The notes under the pieces are model-generated. The model was given only the letters and a program-made list of their open reading frames with translations. It made no database searches and was not told where the DNA came from. The position numbers and the translations under genes are program-made. This document shows positions 22,166 through 34,750 of a DNA stretch of 64,000 bases, one piece after another (the first letter of the stretch is position 1; every line of letters starts with the position of its first letter). The stretch is from Calamus simplicifolius (lineage: Eukaryota; Streptophyta; Magnoliopsida; Arecales; Arecaceae), in contig UESW01004821.1 of NCBI GenBank assembly GCA_900491605.1, positions 434,001-498,000 of the forward strand, read 5' to 3'.

Positions 22166-23247
22166 ATGCCTCAGACTCCTTCGACTAGGTGGTGCCCAAC
22201 CCCAGAGCAGCTGATGATGCTAGAAGAGATGTATAGAAGTGGTGTTAGGACTCCAAATGCTGCTCAGATACAGCAGATAACGGCCCATCTCTCCTACTAC
22301 GGGAAGATTGAGGGCAAGAATGTGTTCTACTGGTTCCAGAACCACAAGGCCAGGGACCGGCAGAAGCTCCGCCGGAGGATCAGTCGGCACCAACAACTGC
22401 ACCACCAGCTCCACCAGTCGGAGGATGCTCCTCCTCTCTCCCCGCCGCTCCAAAACCACATGCCTCCTCACTTCGTTCATCAGGTCTTCCGGTTCTCTTT
22501 TGTGCTGCGCATTGTTATAGCGACCAATTACTAATTTTCTCTGTCTGATTCCAAAAGCCTAAGTAAAAGCAAGCTTGACTTCATTTTGTTGATGGTTTTG
22601 TGTGATCTATTAATTCCATCTCTTTTAACTAGGGTTTGCGGTGTCTATCTTGCTGTTGCTTTGGTTCTGCTAAGAGTAACCCTTGCTTGCAGCTAAACAA
22701 CTTCTTCTTCTCCTCCTCCTCCTCCTTATTGTGCGCGTGTGAACTGGTTTCTAGGGTCTGTTTGCCAACTTGTGATTATCTTTGGGCTGTTCATGTTTCA
22801 TGTTAAAAAAATGCCCTATCTCGTTGCTGGACCCTTTTTTCAATGGCTCATAGTGTGCATTTGTATTTTAATTAATATTCAGAAAGGACCTCATGAATGT
22901 GTCATGTTAATTACATGCCTGTTCGTGTATCATCATATATACATGTCTTTCTACTTTGTTCCAATTTCAGTTCTCCAATACTTGCATGATAGGGTTGTTT
23001 TCAGGAGGCAACAACCCAAGGTATGGATTTGGTTGGCAAGTTGGAGGCTGTTGGAACTGAAGAAGAAGAGCCGATGGCAAGTGCTATGGAGTTTGAGCAG
23101 GAATGGATGGCGACGATGAATGTGGGCTCAGCAGTTCCTCCATGCTGCAGGCCTCTGAAAACTCTGGATCTCTTCCCCGTCACAAGCACCGGTCTCAAAG
23201 ACGAATGCAGCTCCTCCAAGTCCGCATGCTCTACGTCCACCAAATAA
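22166..23247 (+). CDS. WOX3: WUSCHEL-related homeobox 3-like transcription factor (two exons: 22166-22483, 23005-23247)
   Basis: This is a nuclear transcription factor of the WUS clade. WOX3 genes (PRESSED FLOWER, maize narrow sheath, rice NAL2/NAL3) promote lateral and marginal outgrowth of leaves and floral organs. The 106-residue exon 1 starts MPQTPSTRWCPTPEQL and holds the whole WOX homeodomain (about residues 7-71), with the extended loop GKIEGKN and helix-3 motif VFYWFQNHKARDRQK. A His/Gln-rich stretch follows. Exon 1 ends CATCAG|GTCTTC and exon 2 begins TTTTCAG|GAGGCA, both in phase 0. Exon 2 ends with the WUS box TLDLFPV (residues 159-165) and a Ser/Cys-rich tail. The total is 186 residues, slightly short for WOX3. 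The WCPTPEQL homeodomain start separates it from WOX4, WOX5 and WUS. The acceptor choice is inferred from the WUS-box frame. Confidence 0.93.
22484..23004 (+). other. WOX3: WOX3 intron
   Basis: 521 bases, GT...AG, phase 0, between the homeodomain exon and the WUS-box exon. It contains another AG acceptor candidate (after ATTTCAG near 22969), but that choice leads to a stop before the WUS box. The acceptor TTTTCAG at 23004 is therefore preferred. Confidence 0.8.
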
Positions 23248-25641
23248 CTGCAACCAGCTGCAGCTTGCCTCTATCTATTTCTCTGGGTCTATGCGTCTGC
23301 CTTTAGTACCTTTATCATGTATCATTTCTCAGTCCTCTTCAACTTCTTCTGCTACTACTGAGACTGTTGTGAACGAACTGTAGGAAAAGACACTTTGGTG
23401 GTAACTCGTATTTCTATTATCATGATGTTCTTTTGCCCCAGTTTAGAGCCTCCCGGACATAAAGAGAGGGATTTCTTAGAAAGGAAACTCCCTTCTCCGG
23501 TTCTCATGTCTGGTTTACAATGCCCTCTTTCTCTTGCTTCTGATTTAAAGTTTTTATTACTTTCAGATCAACAAATCGGATGCAATAGATTCTCTCTCTC
23601 TCTACAAGAATATATATTATGAATGAGTTCGAGCTTTGTGGAGACAATAGAGGCTTTTGCGGACTGCGACGATAGGTTCCCATGATCTTTCCAGTTTTGA
23701 AATCTACACGAACTAGAGAGCTATCAAATAGGAAGGGGATGAAGAGACTCCATTGCACTAAACTTTGATAATACAGTAGGCCTTGGTGCACTTACAAAGC
23801 CACTCATCGCCATACAAATAAAGTGAACCATTGATTCAAATCTATGTTAAGAACCACATAAATTTTGAAGTACTTTCTGTACTAGTGAAAGTTCAGAGCT
23901 ATTAAAGGCCCGCGTAACACCAACACATCTTTTATAAGTGCTACCTCTAATTGTGTTTGGGTGTGTATTACTGATTGAAGGAGACTTATCCTCTCCTCTT
24001 TTTCTAGCTATAGATGGCAGGTGGCAAGATATAAATTATTTTTATTTATTACACATTAAAACCACCAATTCATTCTGGATTCGAAGCAGGGCGAAATAAC
24101 TAAGATGATCCATATATAGATCCATGCACCATCACTTTCGAGACCTATAGCATTTTAATGCCACTATTGTAAGCGATAACTGGTACTGCTTCAGTTTGGC
24201 ATGAATGATTTTTAATGCGCCTTTGTTCGAAAACCCTCGCCTTTTGATGAGAAGTAAACAACTAGCCTCCTCTAGCCATGTATCCTTTCATAGCTTCTCT
24301 CTTTTATAAACATTATTTATGTGGAGATCTTATTATATCAAGTAAGCTTGCTTTTTAAGTTTCAGCTATCTGATGTGACGGGTGCAATTCTGAAGAGTTG
24401 GCTTTTTGTAGTCAAAGATACCCCGGGCAACTCAATGGGATCTGGTTTGAATATATATATATAATTTCTTAAGTGGTCCGTCTCTCTTAAAGAGATAGGA
24501 AAGATCGCATTAATGGTATTTTAATTACACAAATTTAGATGGCCATTGTGCCATTGTTACATTCATTAAATGCTTAATAATATATAACTATTACAAACAT
24601 CTGGTTGAAGGATGATGAATAGTTCCGAGTCGATCCTTAATTAATTAGTTTTGTTGGATCTTTTATATATTTCATTCTAGGTTATCAGGTTCAAACACAG
24701 ATTGTGACATCTCACTGGCATGTCTTTTTTTTCCTGATCTGGTAATGATCTGCTCTTAAACCTTGAAGGAATGAACTTGAATAGATTGGCTTAGAGACAG
24801 CCTTGTAATTAACAACATTAATCTTAAATTAACCAAAAAATATGCAGAAAATGATGTGGAGAGAGATTTTTATACATCTCTCTTTTGAACATGTACATTA
24901 GTTTGTTTCTCCCTAAAGCTCACATCTGTGATTCACAGAAGTTTTCATGCAAGAACCCAGATGCCTAACTTTACCCGACATTCATTTTGTCGCGTAGTTG
25001 GTGACCTCAACGTTCCTAACACCACTCATATCCGGCTGAGTTGTGTTAATTACGTCTGAATTCTTGGAAAAGATTTCAAATTCTCCTCTTTTGATTTCAC
25101 TTATTTCTTCCAGTTGACTCTTTTAGAACCACAAATTTCTGAGAAATGCTATCCCTAAACAATTTTCAAATTAACTTGTGATAGCGATGGGTGCCAGCAT
25201 AAAGAAATGCTTCGGATTGTTACCTTTATACTGTATCAAGCAAGAGGTCCAACATGATTCCAATATTTGAACATTTTTTATTAGCGCATTCAAACCAAGT
25301 AACATAAAAGTTTTGCAAGGGCATATTGGTTGCAGCACTTAAAAGGAACTAATAGTGCATGCGACGAAGATGAAAATTCTGTATCAAGGTTCCTTTTTCT
25401 CTCATGAAAATGTCTCTACCGCAATCTCTCTCTCATACACATCTGAGAGAGGACAAGACCCCTTTTTGCATGTGTTGATCATCATTTCTTTGTCCCCATA
25501 TGCATAACACTGGTTACACAAGGAGACTACCATTGGTTATCAGAACACTGCCACTTGGCCCAAAATTGGTATGCTGAGATAAATATATATTATATTGGTA
25601 GACACAGTACAGTTTGACATTGCAGTTCTGAAAAATAATAT
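23248..25641. other. WOX3 3' flank and intergenic region
   Basis: The WOX3 3' UTR must start here, but no strong AATAAA lies close by; the first clear one is near 23815. The rest is AT-rich, with short CT runs (for example 23591-23602) and no recognisable gene or mobile element up to the gypsy LTR at 25642. Confidence 0.55.
25637..25641 (+). repeat. Target-site duplication of the Tat-type gypsy element, left copy
   Basis: AATAT precedes the 5' LTR and AATAC (38760-38764) follows the 3' LTR. Four of five bases match, as expected for an old insertion. Confidence 0.65.
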
Positions 25642-26475
25642 TGATGCAGAATAAAATTATTATTAAATTAATATACACATAGAACAAAAAGATTATAATC
25701 ATTTTGATTTTTACTCGTCAAATAAGAGATAAGCTGCTACGCTTCGACATGACCGAGCCATTTTCATACTTCGATAAAACCGAGTCATTTTCACACTTCG
25801 ACAAAATCGAGCCATTTTCATATCTCGGCAGGCCAAGAACAGTTAAAAGCTGAATATAACCCTCCGACCACAATCAACATAAAATTAAAATTTCTAACTA
25901 TGCGATGAAATTTTGGTCACATCAGTTTCCAGCATCCCAAGAAAGAAATAAAGCCAAATATGGCCCGTTGCCTATAAATAGCAAAGTAATCGGATCTTAA
26001 AGCTCCAATTAGCTTCCTCGACCATGGATCACCAAAACAAAAAGGATCCGAATCCCACCAATGTCATAACTAACTTGATTCGAATCAGATTTGAATTATA
26101 CTGATTTTTACTTCCTAAGATACGTTCGAGTAGTCAGGTGAATAACCTGCTAATATTCAGAGAACCTATAAATACCCTATCCTAAAATCTTTTCAGGTAT
26201 GCACACTCTTTCACTTAAAACCCAACAAAGTTAAAGCAGTGTTTTTAACTCTCGAGAAACCATTCTTGAGGGACTCTTCTGCAGGAGCCTTCTCCTCATA
26301 ACAGCTTGCTGTAAATTTTTACTGATTTGAGCATCGAAGGATCTTTTGGAGGGGCCATCCTCAACGCTTCTTATGTGAAGACTGTCTTACAGACTTACCT
26401 AGACGTACGGAAGATCGTCATCCTGGACCTGACGAGAGTCGCACCCAAGTCGAAGAACGAGATTTTGCAGCAACA
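25642..26475 (+). repeat. 5' LTR of the Tat-type gypsy element
   Basis: It runs from TGATGCAGAATAAAATT to TTTGCAGCAACA. Two TATA-like TATAAATA sites are present (25973-25980 and 26167-26174); the second is better placed for a promoter. The first 200 bases contain repeated CTTCGACA...CGAGCCATTTTCA units related to the minisatellite at 32.1 kb. Confidence 0.9.
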
Positions 26476-26476
26476 G

Positions 26477-26496
26477 ATTGGTGCTAGAGGAAGGGC
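26477..26496 (+). promoter_or_regulatory. Probable primer-binding site of the gypsy element
   Basis: TTGGTGCTAGAGGAAGGGCC begins just after the 5' LTR, where the tRNA primer should pair. I cannot name the tRNA with confidence. Confidence 0.5.
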
Positions 26497-26558
26497 CTCA
26501 AGTCCCATAAATTTATGATCAAGAAGACAAGGCTTGAAACCAGAAGAATAACCCTTCA

Positions 26559-27657
26559 ATGGCCAATCAAAGGAGAGCAACATCGGATGCTCAGGATCTA
26601 ACAACCTTCCAGAGGCCTGATCCTGCAAACAATATGGTACCTCCGCAGCCACCGTCGGCCGAGACTCCCTTACCATCGATGATCGTAGTCACTCAAGATT
26701 AGTTTGCTGCGCTAGTCCAGCAAGTTCAAACTCTGGCTCAATTGGTACATGAGCTCCATAGAGTTCTTCGTCCAACTGCCCCTGCTCCGCAACTCCTTGA
26801 TGGAGTTGCCGCCCCTATTTCGTCAGCGATTTCTTTCAGCTTGCTCGAGGTCATGAGCCATCTTCGATAGCCCAACCATAAAGGGCCTAAAGCAGCACCA
26901 CAAAGAGTTGGAGGATTGAGCCCACCTAGATCTTGGCAAGCTCAATCTCTCTTCCCGGAGTACTTCCGACATGACTCGATGCCGCAACCATGGTCCCCTC
27001 GTCCTATACCTCCTACCACTCGTGATGAGAAAGTTCAACAACAACTTCACGAGATGCATCAGAAGTGGCATCAAGAGCTGGATGTGATCAAACAAGCTCC
27101 TCCTTCTCAATCGAAAGTGGAACAAAGCATCCCCTTCTCCGAGGAGATCGTGCAATAAGTAATCCATCCCTATGTTAAGCTCCCCACCATTGAGCCATAC
27201 CATGGATCCACCGATCTGAATGATCATCTGAGTAGCTTTTGATCCATCATGATGTTTCACGGAGCATCAGATACGATCTCGTGCGGAGCCTTCCCCTCCA
27301 CTCTCAAAGGATCCACTAGAACTTAGTTTAACAGTTTGAAGCCAGGTTCCATCAATTCTTTTGATAAACTGAGCTGTTTATTCATCAGCCAGTTTGTCAA
27401 TAGTCTCCGCCACCGAAGAAGGTCCGACTCCCTCTCTGAAGTCAAACAACGAAAGGAGGAGTCCTTGATAAATTATTTAGGCCGTTTCAACATGGCCATG
27501 CTGGAGATGGACCACCTCAACCATGAGATAGCTATGTCCACCTTGGCTGGCAAAATATCCAAGAAGGATGACTTCTATTTAGCCCTGAAGGTCAACTATC
27601 TGAAGAGCCTTTCCGACATAATGGCTTTGGCAAACAAGTATACTATAGTCAAGGAAT
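26559..27657 (+). pseudogene. Gypsy gag, interrupted by stops
   Basis: The capsid precursor. From the ATG at 26559 (MANQRRATSDAQDL) one frame runs almost unbroken except for in-frame stops near 26701, 26869, 27157, 27241 and 27323. The retrotransposon gag domain shows FHGASDTISCGAFPSTLKGS, then DKLSCLFISQFVNSLRHRR and LINYLGRFNMAMLEM. A proline- and glutamine-rich N-terminal part precedes it, as usual in Tat elements. The stops make it non-functional. Confidence 0.88.
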
Positions 27658-27914
27658 AAAAAAGATTAGCCCGAGTCGAGCAAACTAAGAAGAAGAAGAA
27701 TAAGCTCAGAGAAGAACCGACCCTCTTATCATGCGAGTCTGCCTCACTACGAAAGAGCTCCTTTGCTGCTGCCTAGAGATCACACTCGAAGCCTAGCACG
27801 GAGGTTCAATTAGTATACCCTACTAACTGCACCAAGGGCACAGATCCTGATGAAGATCAAGCATCAGATCCCTCGGCCACAACCTCTCCGAGGAAACATA
27901 GCCCGAAGAGTATG

Positions 27915-28458
27915 CTAAATACTGTCAATTTCATCGGGATCATGGGCATGACACTGAAGAGTACTGGCAGCTCCAAAATGAGATTGAGCAACTCATTCAT
28001 CGAGAAAGGTTAGACCAATTCAGAAGAACCCCTGAGCCGAACAATGAAGGAGACCATCAGCCTAAGCCTCGTCAACCACCTCTATCGAACCCATCGGCTG
28101 TTGGCAACATCGATATGATTGCAATGATCGACTCCATGCTGGCTCGACTAGATGAAGAAGAAAATCCATCAAAAAAGATCTGGACCGATGAACTCTCTTT
28201 TTTCGACGAACACCTCCGGGAGATACAATATCCATACGATGATGCTTTGGTTGTATCTCTTAACATGAACGATTATGATGTATACCATATTTTAGTTGAT
28301 AGTGGAAGCTCTGTTAATGTTTTATACTGTAATGCTTTTATGAGGATAAAATTAAGGATGAAAGACCTTCGAACCATAGACTCTACCCTGGTAGGGTTCA
28401 TCGGTGATACCATCACTCCCGAGGGCGTCATCACCTTGGTGGTTCGGGCAGGCACCTG
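27915..28458 (+). pseudogene. Gypsy protease region
   Basis: It begins with the Tat-type motif YCQFHRDHGHDTEEYWQLQ, the place of the gag knuckle, with the last Cys changed to Tyr. An aspartic protease follows with ILVDSGSSVNVLY near 28290 (D-S-G active site intact). The frame 28115-28459 is open for 114 residues. Processing of gag and pol would be its role; the surrounding stops show it is dead. Confidence 0.85.
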
Positions 28459-28854
28459 ACCCAGCATAGCAATTGTTCCTGCAAACTTTATGGTGACCAA
28501 GCTTCAGTCGCCCTATAATGTAATCCTTGGTAGGCCCGAACAGATGTCCCTTAAGGCTATCTTATCCATCCCTCATCTTGCCATGAAGTTCCCACAAAGT
28601 GAGGAATGAAAATAGTTCGAAAAAACCAAGCTGTGGCTCGACACTGCTTTGTTACTGATCTTCAGTTTAGATGACCCGAGGTTGATGGGTTAGATGCTCG
28701 AAAGAACTTTACTAAGCAACAGGGAGAGCCAGTCGAAAAACTCAAAGAGGTACCACTTGATGAGGCTCAGCCAGACCGAACCATAAGGATCGGATCACAA
28801 TTAAAAGGGAAGCCTCGGTAAGACTTGGTCGAGCTCCTTCAAAGAAATGTCGAC

Positions 28855-30170
28855 ATCTTTGCTTAATCTGCTTCAGATATGCCGGGAATTAGCCCAGATG
28901 TCCTTGTCCATCGCCTTAATGTGGATGAGATATTTTAGTCAATGAAGCAAAAGAAAAGAAGCTTCACTCCCGAGCATCAGAAGGCTATCGAGGAAGAAGT
29001 CAACAAACTCATCAAAGCTAACTTTATTTGAAAAGTAAATTATCCCGATTGGCTGGTAAATGTTGTTATGGTGAAGAAGTCAAATGACAAATAAAGGATC
29101 TGTACCAACTTCATGGACCTCAACAAGGCATGTCCGAAGAGTAGTTTTCCTCTGCTCCAGATTGATCAGCTTGTGGACGCTATCTCAGGCCATCAAATGC
29201 TGACCTTCATGGATGCTTATTTGGATTATAATCAAATTCAGATGGCGCTCGAGGATGAGGAAAAGATCGCCTTCATCATCGATCGAGGTATTTACTACTA
29301 CTGAGTTATGCCTTTGGTCTGAAGAATGCAGAAGCAATTTACCAAAGGCTTATTACAAGGTTTTCAAGGAGCAGATTGGTCAGAACATAGAGGTGTATGT
29401 TGATGACATGCTAGTTAAGAGCAAGGAGGCATCCTGCCACATCGATGATCTTACAGAGAGCTTCGCGATGCTCAGAAGATATTAGATGAAGCCAAATCCA
29501 ACCAAGTGTGCTTTCGGAGTCAACTCTAGGAAGTTCCTGGGCTTCATAGTTTTTCAACGAGGCATCAAAGCAAATTCTCAGAAAATTCAAGCTTTCCAAC
29601 AGATGGGCCCCCAAAATCGGTTAAAGAGGTGCAACATCATACCGGAAGGATAGCAGCCCTCAACCGTTTTGTTGCTCGATCGGCCGAGAAATGTTTGTCC
29701 TTCTTCAAGGTGCTTCGATCAGCCAAAAATTTCCAGTAGACTCCGGACTATTAGAAATCCTTTGAGGATCTCAAAGAATACCTTGGCTTATCACCTCTTC
29801 TCAGTAGCCCGAGGCTCAGAGAGATACTATACCTATATCTGGCGGTCTCAGAGAACGCCATTGGGTTTGTGCTGATCAGAGAGGAAAGCAAGATCCAAAA
29901 GCCGATTTATTATGTCAACAAATTACTTCGGGATGCTGAGACAAAGTATGCTGATCATATCAAAAAGATGATGTTGGCTTTGATAACATCAGTTTGAAAG
30001 TTACGGCCTTACTTCCAAGCACATACTATCAAATCAATCATCCATCATCCGAAAGTATCGGAAAGGATGATCAAATGTGTCATCGAGCTGACTGAACATG
30101 ATATCCAATATCAGCCTCGTTCAACCATCAAAGCATAAATTCTAGCAAATTTTGTCCTTGAATGTACCAT
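28855..30170 (+). pseudogene. Gypsy reverse transcriptase and RNase H
   Basis: The reverse transcriptase starts with KLIKANFI and continues with MDLNKACPKSSFPLLQIDQL and MLTFMDAYLDYNQIQMA near 29110-29250. After a frameshift near 29300-29400 come VYVDDMLVKSKEASCH (catalytic YVDD intact) and KCAFGVNSRKFLGFIV. The RNase H region is degenerate (KPIYYVNKLLRDAETKY near 29900). Several stops and frameshifts break the frame. Confidence 0.88.
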
Positions 30171-30199
30171 ACCTAATGATGGTTCTACACCAAATATTT

Positions 30200-30760
30200 T
30201 TGGTTAATCAAGGCCCGAAGCTTTGTGGCTGCTTCATGCAGATGGATCCTTTAGCACAAGCGGTTCTGGCACCGGCTTAGTCCTCACCAGTCTGAAGGGT
30301 GTAACTTTTGAGTAAGGCATCCATTTCTTCTTTTCGGTCTCTAATAATGAAGCAGAGTATGAAGCTCTACTTGCTAGACTTTGGATCGCCCGCAACTTAA
30401 ACGTGAAGAGATTGAATGCATACACTGACTCCTAGCTAATTGCCGGCCATGTATGAGGAGAATTTGAAGCTCGGGAACCAAATATGGTTCGGTATCTCCA
30501 AAAGATGTGTGACTTGTCTTTTAATTTTTCTAAGCTTGAAGTTGTTCAGATTCTTAGAATTGAAAACACACGTACCGACCTTCTATCTCGTCTGGCCACC
30601 GCGAACTCAATGGACCTTGAGCAAAAATTTTATCTGAAGGTCCTCAAAAAGTCTAGCATTACTGAGGCTGACCAAGTAATGCAGATTGAAGCCGAGCCAT
30701 TTTGGTTTGACCCAATTATTAGGTACCTTAGAGAATGATCACTTCTGGCTGACAGAAAAA
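30200..30760 (+). pseudogene. Gypsy second (archaeal-type) RNase H
   Basis: It shows LHADGSFSTSGSGTGLVL near 30233, NNEAEYEALLARLWIA near 30345 and VRYLQKMCDLSFNF near 30485. This additional RNase H between pol RNase H and integrase is typical of the Tat lineage. A few stops remain (for example at 30311 and 30432). Confidence 0.8.
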
Positions 30761-30929
30761 AGGCAAAAAAGTTGAAGATGCAAGCATCTCATTATGTCTT
30801 GCTTGACGATCATGTATACAAATGATCCTTCTCCATGCATTGCTTAAATGCCTCAGACCCTCCAAAGCCAATTATGCTCTCAGAAGGTTCATGAAGGCAT
30901 CTACGGCAGCCATCTTGGTGACTGAGCCT

Positions 30930-31965
30930 TATGTCACAAAGTGCTGCATCAAGGATACTATTGGCCAACCATGCAGAAAGATTATGATGATCACGTCTGA
31001 GCCTGCAACTCATGTCAATGGCATTCAAATATTCAGAGACTCCCTTCTGCTCACCTGACACCAATATTATTCGGTTGGCCCTTCGCTAAGTGGGGGATGG
31101 ACATCCTTGGCCATTGTTCTCTTGCTATAGGATAAAGAAATTTCTTTTCGTATGATTGACTACTTTACCAAGTAGGTCGAGGCCATGGCAGTCGCCCAGA
31201 TAACTGAAGCTCGGGTCAGAGATTTTATATGGAGATCCATCATTTGTTGGTTCGGTCTTTTCGCACAACATCATCACTAACAATGGTAGACAATTTGACA
31301 ATCCCAAATTTGAGAGTTCTGTGAAGATCATGGCATTAACTATCGACTCACATTGGTCAGGCACCCTCAGGCCAATGACGAGGCAGAGGTAACGAATTGA
31401 ACCTTGCTGCAGAAAATCAAAGCTCGGCTCAACAGGACATGTGGCAGATGGGCAAATAACTTCATCACATTCTGTGGGCTTATTGAACCATCCAAAGAGT
31501 CTCCATGGGTGAAACTTCATTCAGAATGACCTTCGGCACTGAAGTTGTTATTCCCATGGACATAGGGTTACCTTCACTGCAGATAGAGAGTTATTCGGAT
31601 GAGTCAAACAACGAATGACTCTGAACCAATCTCGACTTGATAGAAGAAGTCAAAGAGAAAGCCCGGATCCGAATGGCAGCCTATCAACAAAGAATAGCCC
31701 ATTATCATTTCTCTCGAGTTAAGGAAAATCATTCCTTCCTAGTGACCTCGTGCTTCACAAGGCGTCTGTCTACAAGCCATTAAAGCAAGAAAAGCTATCA
31801 CCAAACTGAGAAAGCCCCTATCAAGTTGCAGAGGTCATTAGGCCAGGCACCTACAAACTTTAAGATCTAGATGGAAAGTCTATTCCCTAGACATGGAGTT
31901 CAGACAATCTCCGGATATACTATCAGTAAAGTACACTTATATCGAGCTCATTTTGCTCACTATAA
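30930..31965 (+). pseudogene. Gypsy integrase
   Basis: Fragments in several frames: a zinc-binding remnant near 31000, WPFAKWGMDILG near 31080 (first catalytic Asp), TMVDNLTIPNLR near 31280 (the D-N-G region, altered), and SFRMTFGTEVVIPMDIGLPS near 31515. KARIRMAAYQQRIAHYHF follows near 31660. The C-terminal part ends in YRAHFAHYNKTLCN. It is strongly degraded, but the order is diagnostic of gypsy integrase. Confidence 0.82.
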
Positions 31966-32039
31966 CAAAACTTTATGCAATATCACTGCCTCAATCACTT
32001 TTCTTGAAAGTTGTTGATGAAGGATAGGTTTCGTCCAAT

Positions 32040-32600
32040 CAACGACCTACGGCTCCACTTCTTCGAACCTCGATAGGACCGAGCTATTTTTTTGCACCTT
32101 AGTAATGCTAAGTAAAATATAATCTTTCTCCGTACCTCAGCAGGACCGAGCTATTTCTTCGAACCTTGGCAAGATCGAGCTATTTCTTCATACCTTAGTA
32201 GCGCCAAGTAAAATATAATCTATCCATACCTCGGCAGGGCCGAGCTATTTCTCCAAACCTTGGCAGGACCGAGCTATTTTCCATACCTTGGCAGTGCCAA
32301 GTAAAATATAATCTTTCTCCATACCTCGGCAGGGCCGAGCTATTTCTTCGAACCTCAGCAGGATCGAGCTATTTCTTTGTACCTTGGCAGCGCCAAGTAA
32401 AATATAATCTTTCTTCGTACCTCGATAGGGCTGAGCTATTTCTTTAAACCTCGGTAGGATCGAGCTATTTCTCTATACCTTGGTAGTGCCAAGTAAAATA
32501 TAATCTTTCTTCGTACCTCAGCACTGAGTGACTTCTATAAACCTCGATAGGACCAAGCTATTTCTCCGCACCCTGACAAAGCCAAGAAAAATCCTCTTTA
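32040..32600 (+). repeat. 95-bp minisatellite with CTCGGC...GCCGAG palindromic words
   Basis: AGTAAAATATAATCT recurs at 32111, 32207, 32300, 32396 and 32492 (periods 96, 93, 96, 96). Each unit contains two or three imperfect palindromes of the form CCTCGGCAGGGCCGAGCTA, each followed by TTTCTTCG-like spacers. Related words recur at 34200-34390 and within both LTRs. Confidence 0.9.
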
Positions 32601-33871
32601 TTCCTTGGCACGACCGAGCAATCCAATCCACCGCAGTTTCAGCAAATTGAGTAAAAATACTCAAAAAATTTTGGCATGACCGAACCTCAATCAAGCTTCA
32701 GCAAAGCTGCCTAAGTCTTCATGTAATCTGGGATGAGTCAAGTGCTCCATCCCCAAAGGTTTAACATGGTCCAGTGAGCATCAGCGGAACTAAACTAATC
32801 GTCAAAATAGTTAGCGAAGGCCAAGCCCTTGAACACTCTTAGCACTACATGACTCTCATTCAATCGGGTGCAATCATTTGAAACTCAAAAAATAAGTGCT
32901 TGCTATTCTCGATGGAGGAGTGCCCTATTAGGTGTTCCTTTATCTTGATAGGCTCGAGCCTTTGTTCTGCACCCCGTTCAAGTTGAAAAGGCTAACGTGT
33001 CTATGCATGATGTATATATCGAAATAAAATAAAGGCATTGGTCTGACGAAATTATGAACACTTGGTAGAAAAAAAAATTAACAAAAAGAAACAAGTGATC
33101 AAAAGCTTTTTTATTTTGAAATAATTCATTACAAAAAGTTATAGCCTATTACATGACATTACAAGTGCGTTATAGCTCAAAAGTACAGAAAAATATTTGG
33201 ACAAACAGGTTTAGCTATCGACATCGCTTCAACAAGGCTTCTACTTCAGAAATCAGAAAAGAAAACTCTGTCGAGTTACGATCTCCGTGGCATCGGGTAA
33301 AGGTATGGGAAAAGAAGCCATCCGATGGCACTTACCTTCGGCTTTTAATCCCCTTGGAAGCTACTTGATAGATCTTCAAATGGGTCAATGGCTACCTTGG
33401 GAAAGCCTGTGAAAGTCGAGACCCATCATAAATTGTATTTTCAGTGATCTTTGTGGCTCCACAATAGATGGATAAAGTTAGATAGAAAGAGTCCATGTGC
33501 GCTTTCTGTATGACCTCTACACGTCCTCCCTTGTGCTTCATGTATGGCCTCCATAACTACTCTCTTGAGAGCGACTTGCTTTTCAGCAACTTCTTTATCC
33601 AAACTATCATGATCAGGTCAAACCTCAAAGGGAAAGACTGATCCCTCGGCCTTTGACCTCAGCATGAGCTAGGAGCCCTCACAAATTTTTCTATCTATGC
33701 CTAGCAGAAAGGGGTTGTCTGTATGCACTCGCTACCTCTCGCTCTCCCCCTTTTATAGCCTTCAGGCAGAGATGGAAGAGATAGTCTCCATTAATGAGGA
33801 GGAGGTTTTGGGATTCAAAGTGCCCCAATAACCATAACTCGACATTGCTAAATGGCCACGTGTTGCCCATC

Positions 33872-33904
<33 letters not shown>

Positions 33905-34750
33905 GTGGATCTCAAAAAGCTTCTTCTTGCCTAATAAGATAAATGCTTACAATGCTCATGGATTAACCATGTGTCATCATCTTGATAAGCCCGTAAGTCA
34001 TGCAAGGAGTTTCCACTCGCACCATGAGAGATAATAAATGATCTCTTCTCGACCTTTGTTATGCTTTAAGTGTAGAGTGTATAGCTTAACCGGCCATCGG
34101 TTACTTGACGTATACGGAAGATAAACCCGCATCGAAAAGGAAAACACATTAATGGCGAGGCCAAAATCATCGAAATCAAATGATGAAACTTGGAAAAATT
34201 GAGTTATTAAGCCTCGACAAGGCCGAGCGATTTACTTAGGCTCAGAAGAAACCAATCTATTAACAAGTCTCGGCAAGGCCGAGCGATATCCTCTATCTTC
34301 GCGAGGCCATATGGCCTGCCTTGGCAAGCCCAAGCGATTTCTCCTACCTCAGGCAAAACCGAGCCAATTCTCCACCCTCAGAAAAACCAAACTATCAATT
34401 TGTTTAAGTCAGATTGCTAAGGACTTCCTAAACTCCAGTACGGTCGATCTACCCACTCTACATAGTAAAAACTTCCGAATATACGATATTTCAAACAGTG
34501 GGAGATGCTAAAAAAATGGAATTTCATTCATAAGGATTAATGGTACAAAGCATGTAATAAGTATTTTAAGTTACCAAAAGGAGAATTCTGGAAAAATGAA
34601 TCCCTAAGGCCCGGCTTCATCCTCGGACGTAATTTCGACAACACTAAGAGTGTGCTGACCTAGCTAATCTCCCGGCTGGTTCATCCTTTCAATAGCTGAT
34701 GGGACGTTGGCCTCTTCATGGTTTGGCCCCAAAGCCATACCCTCATCGGC
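32601..34750. other. Non-coding 3' region of the gypsy element
   Basis: It lies between the minisatellite and the antisense gene. It holds a CT microsatellite (33874-33902) and scattered CTCGGCAAGGCCGAGCGA words (34200-34390). Open frames such as 33153-33368 show no domain. Confidence 0.55.
33874..33902. repeat. (CT)14 microsatellite
   Basis: A CT run within the 3' region of the gypsy element. Confidence 0.96.

Noticed and set aside
21833..22214. Open frames of about 100 codons on both strands over the CT repeats
   Set aside because: They read through (CT)n as Ser-Leu or Arg-Glu runs and overlap the WOX3 promoter and leader.
22739..23119. Frame of 126 codons (+) in the WOX3 intron
   Set aside because: It crosses the splice acceptor in a different frame from the WUS box and has no domain; intronic.
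32040..32600. Possible CRISPR-like array (regular repeats with spacers)
   Set aside because: Plant DNA; the units are whole 95-bp tandem repeats with internal palindromes, and the spacers repeat too.
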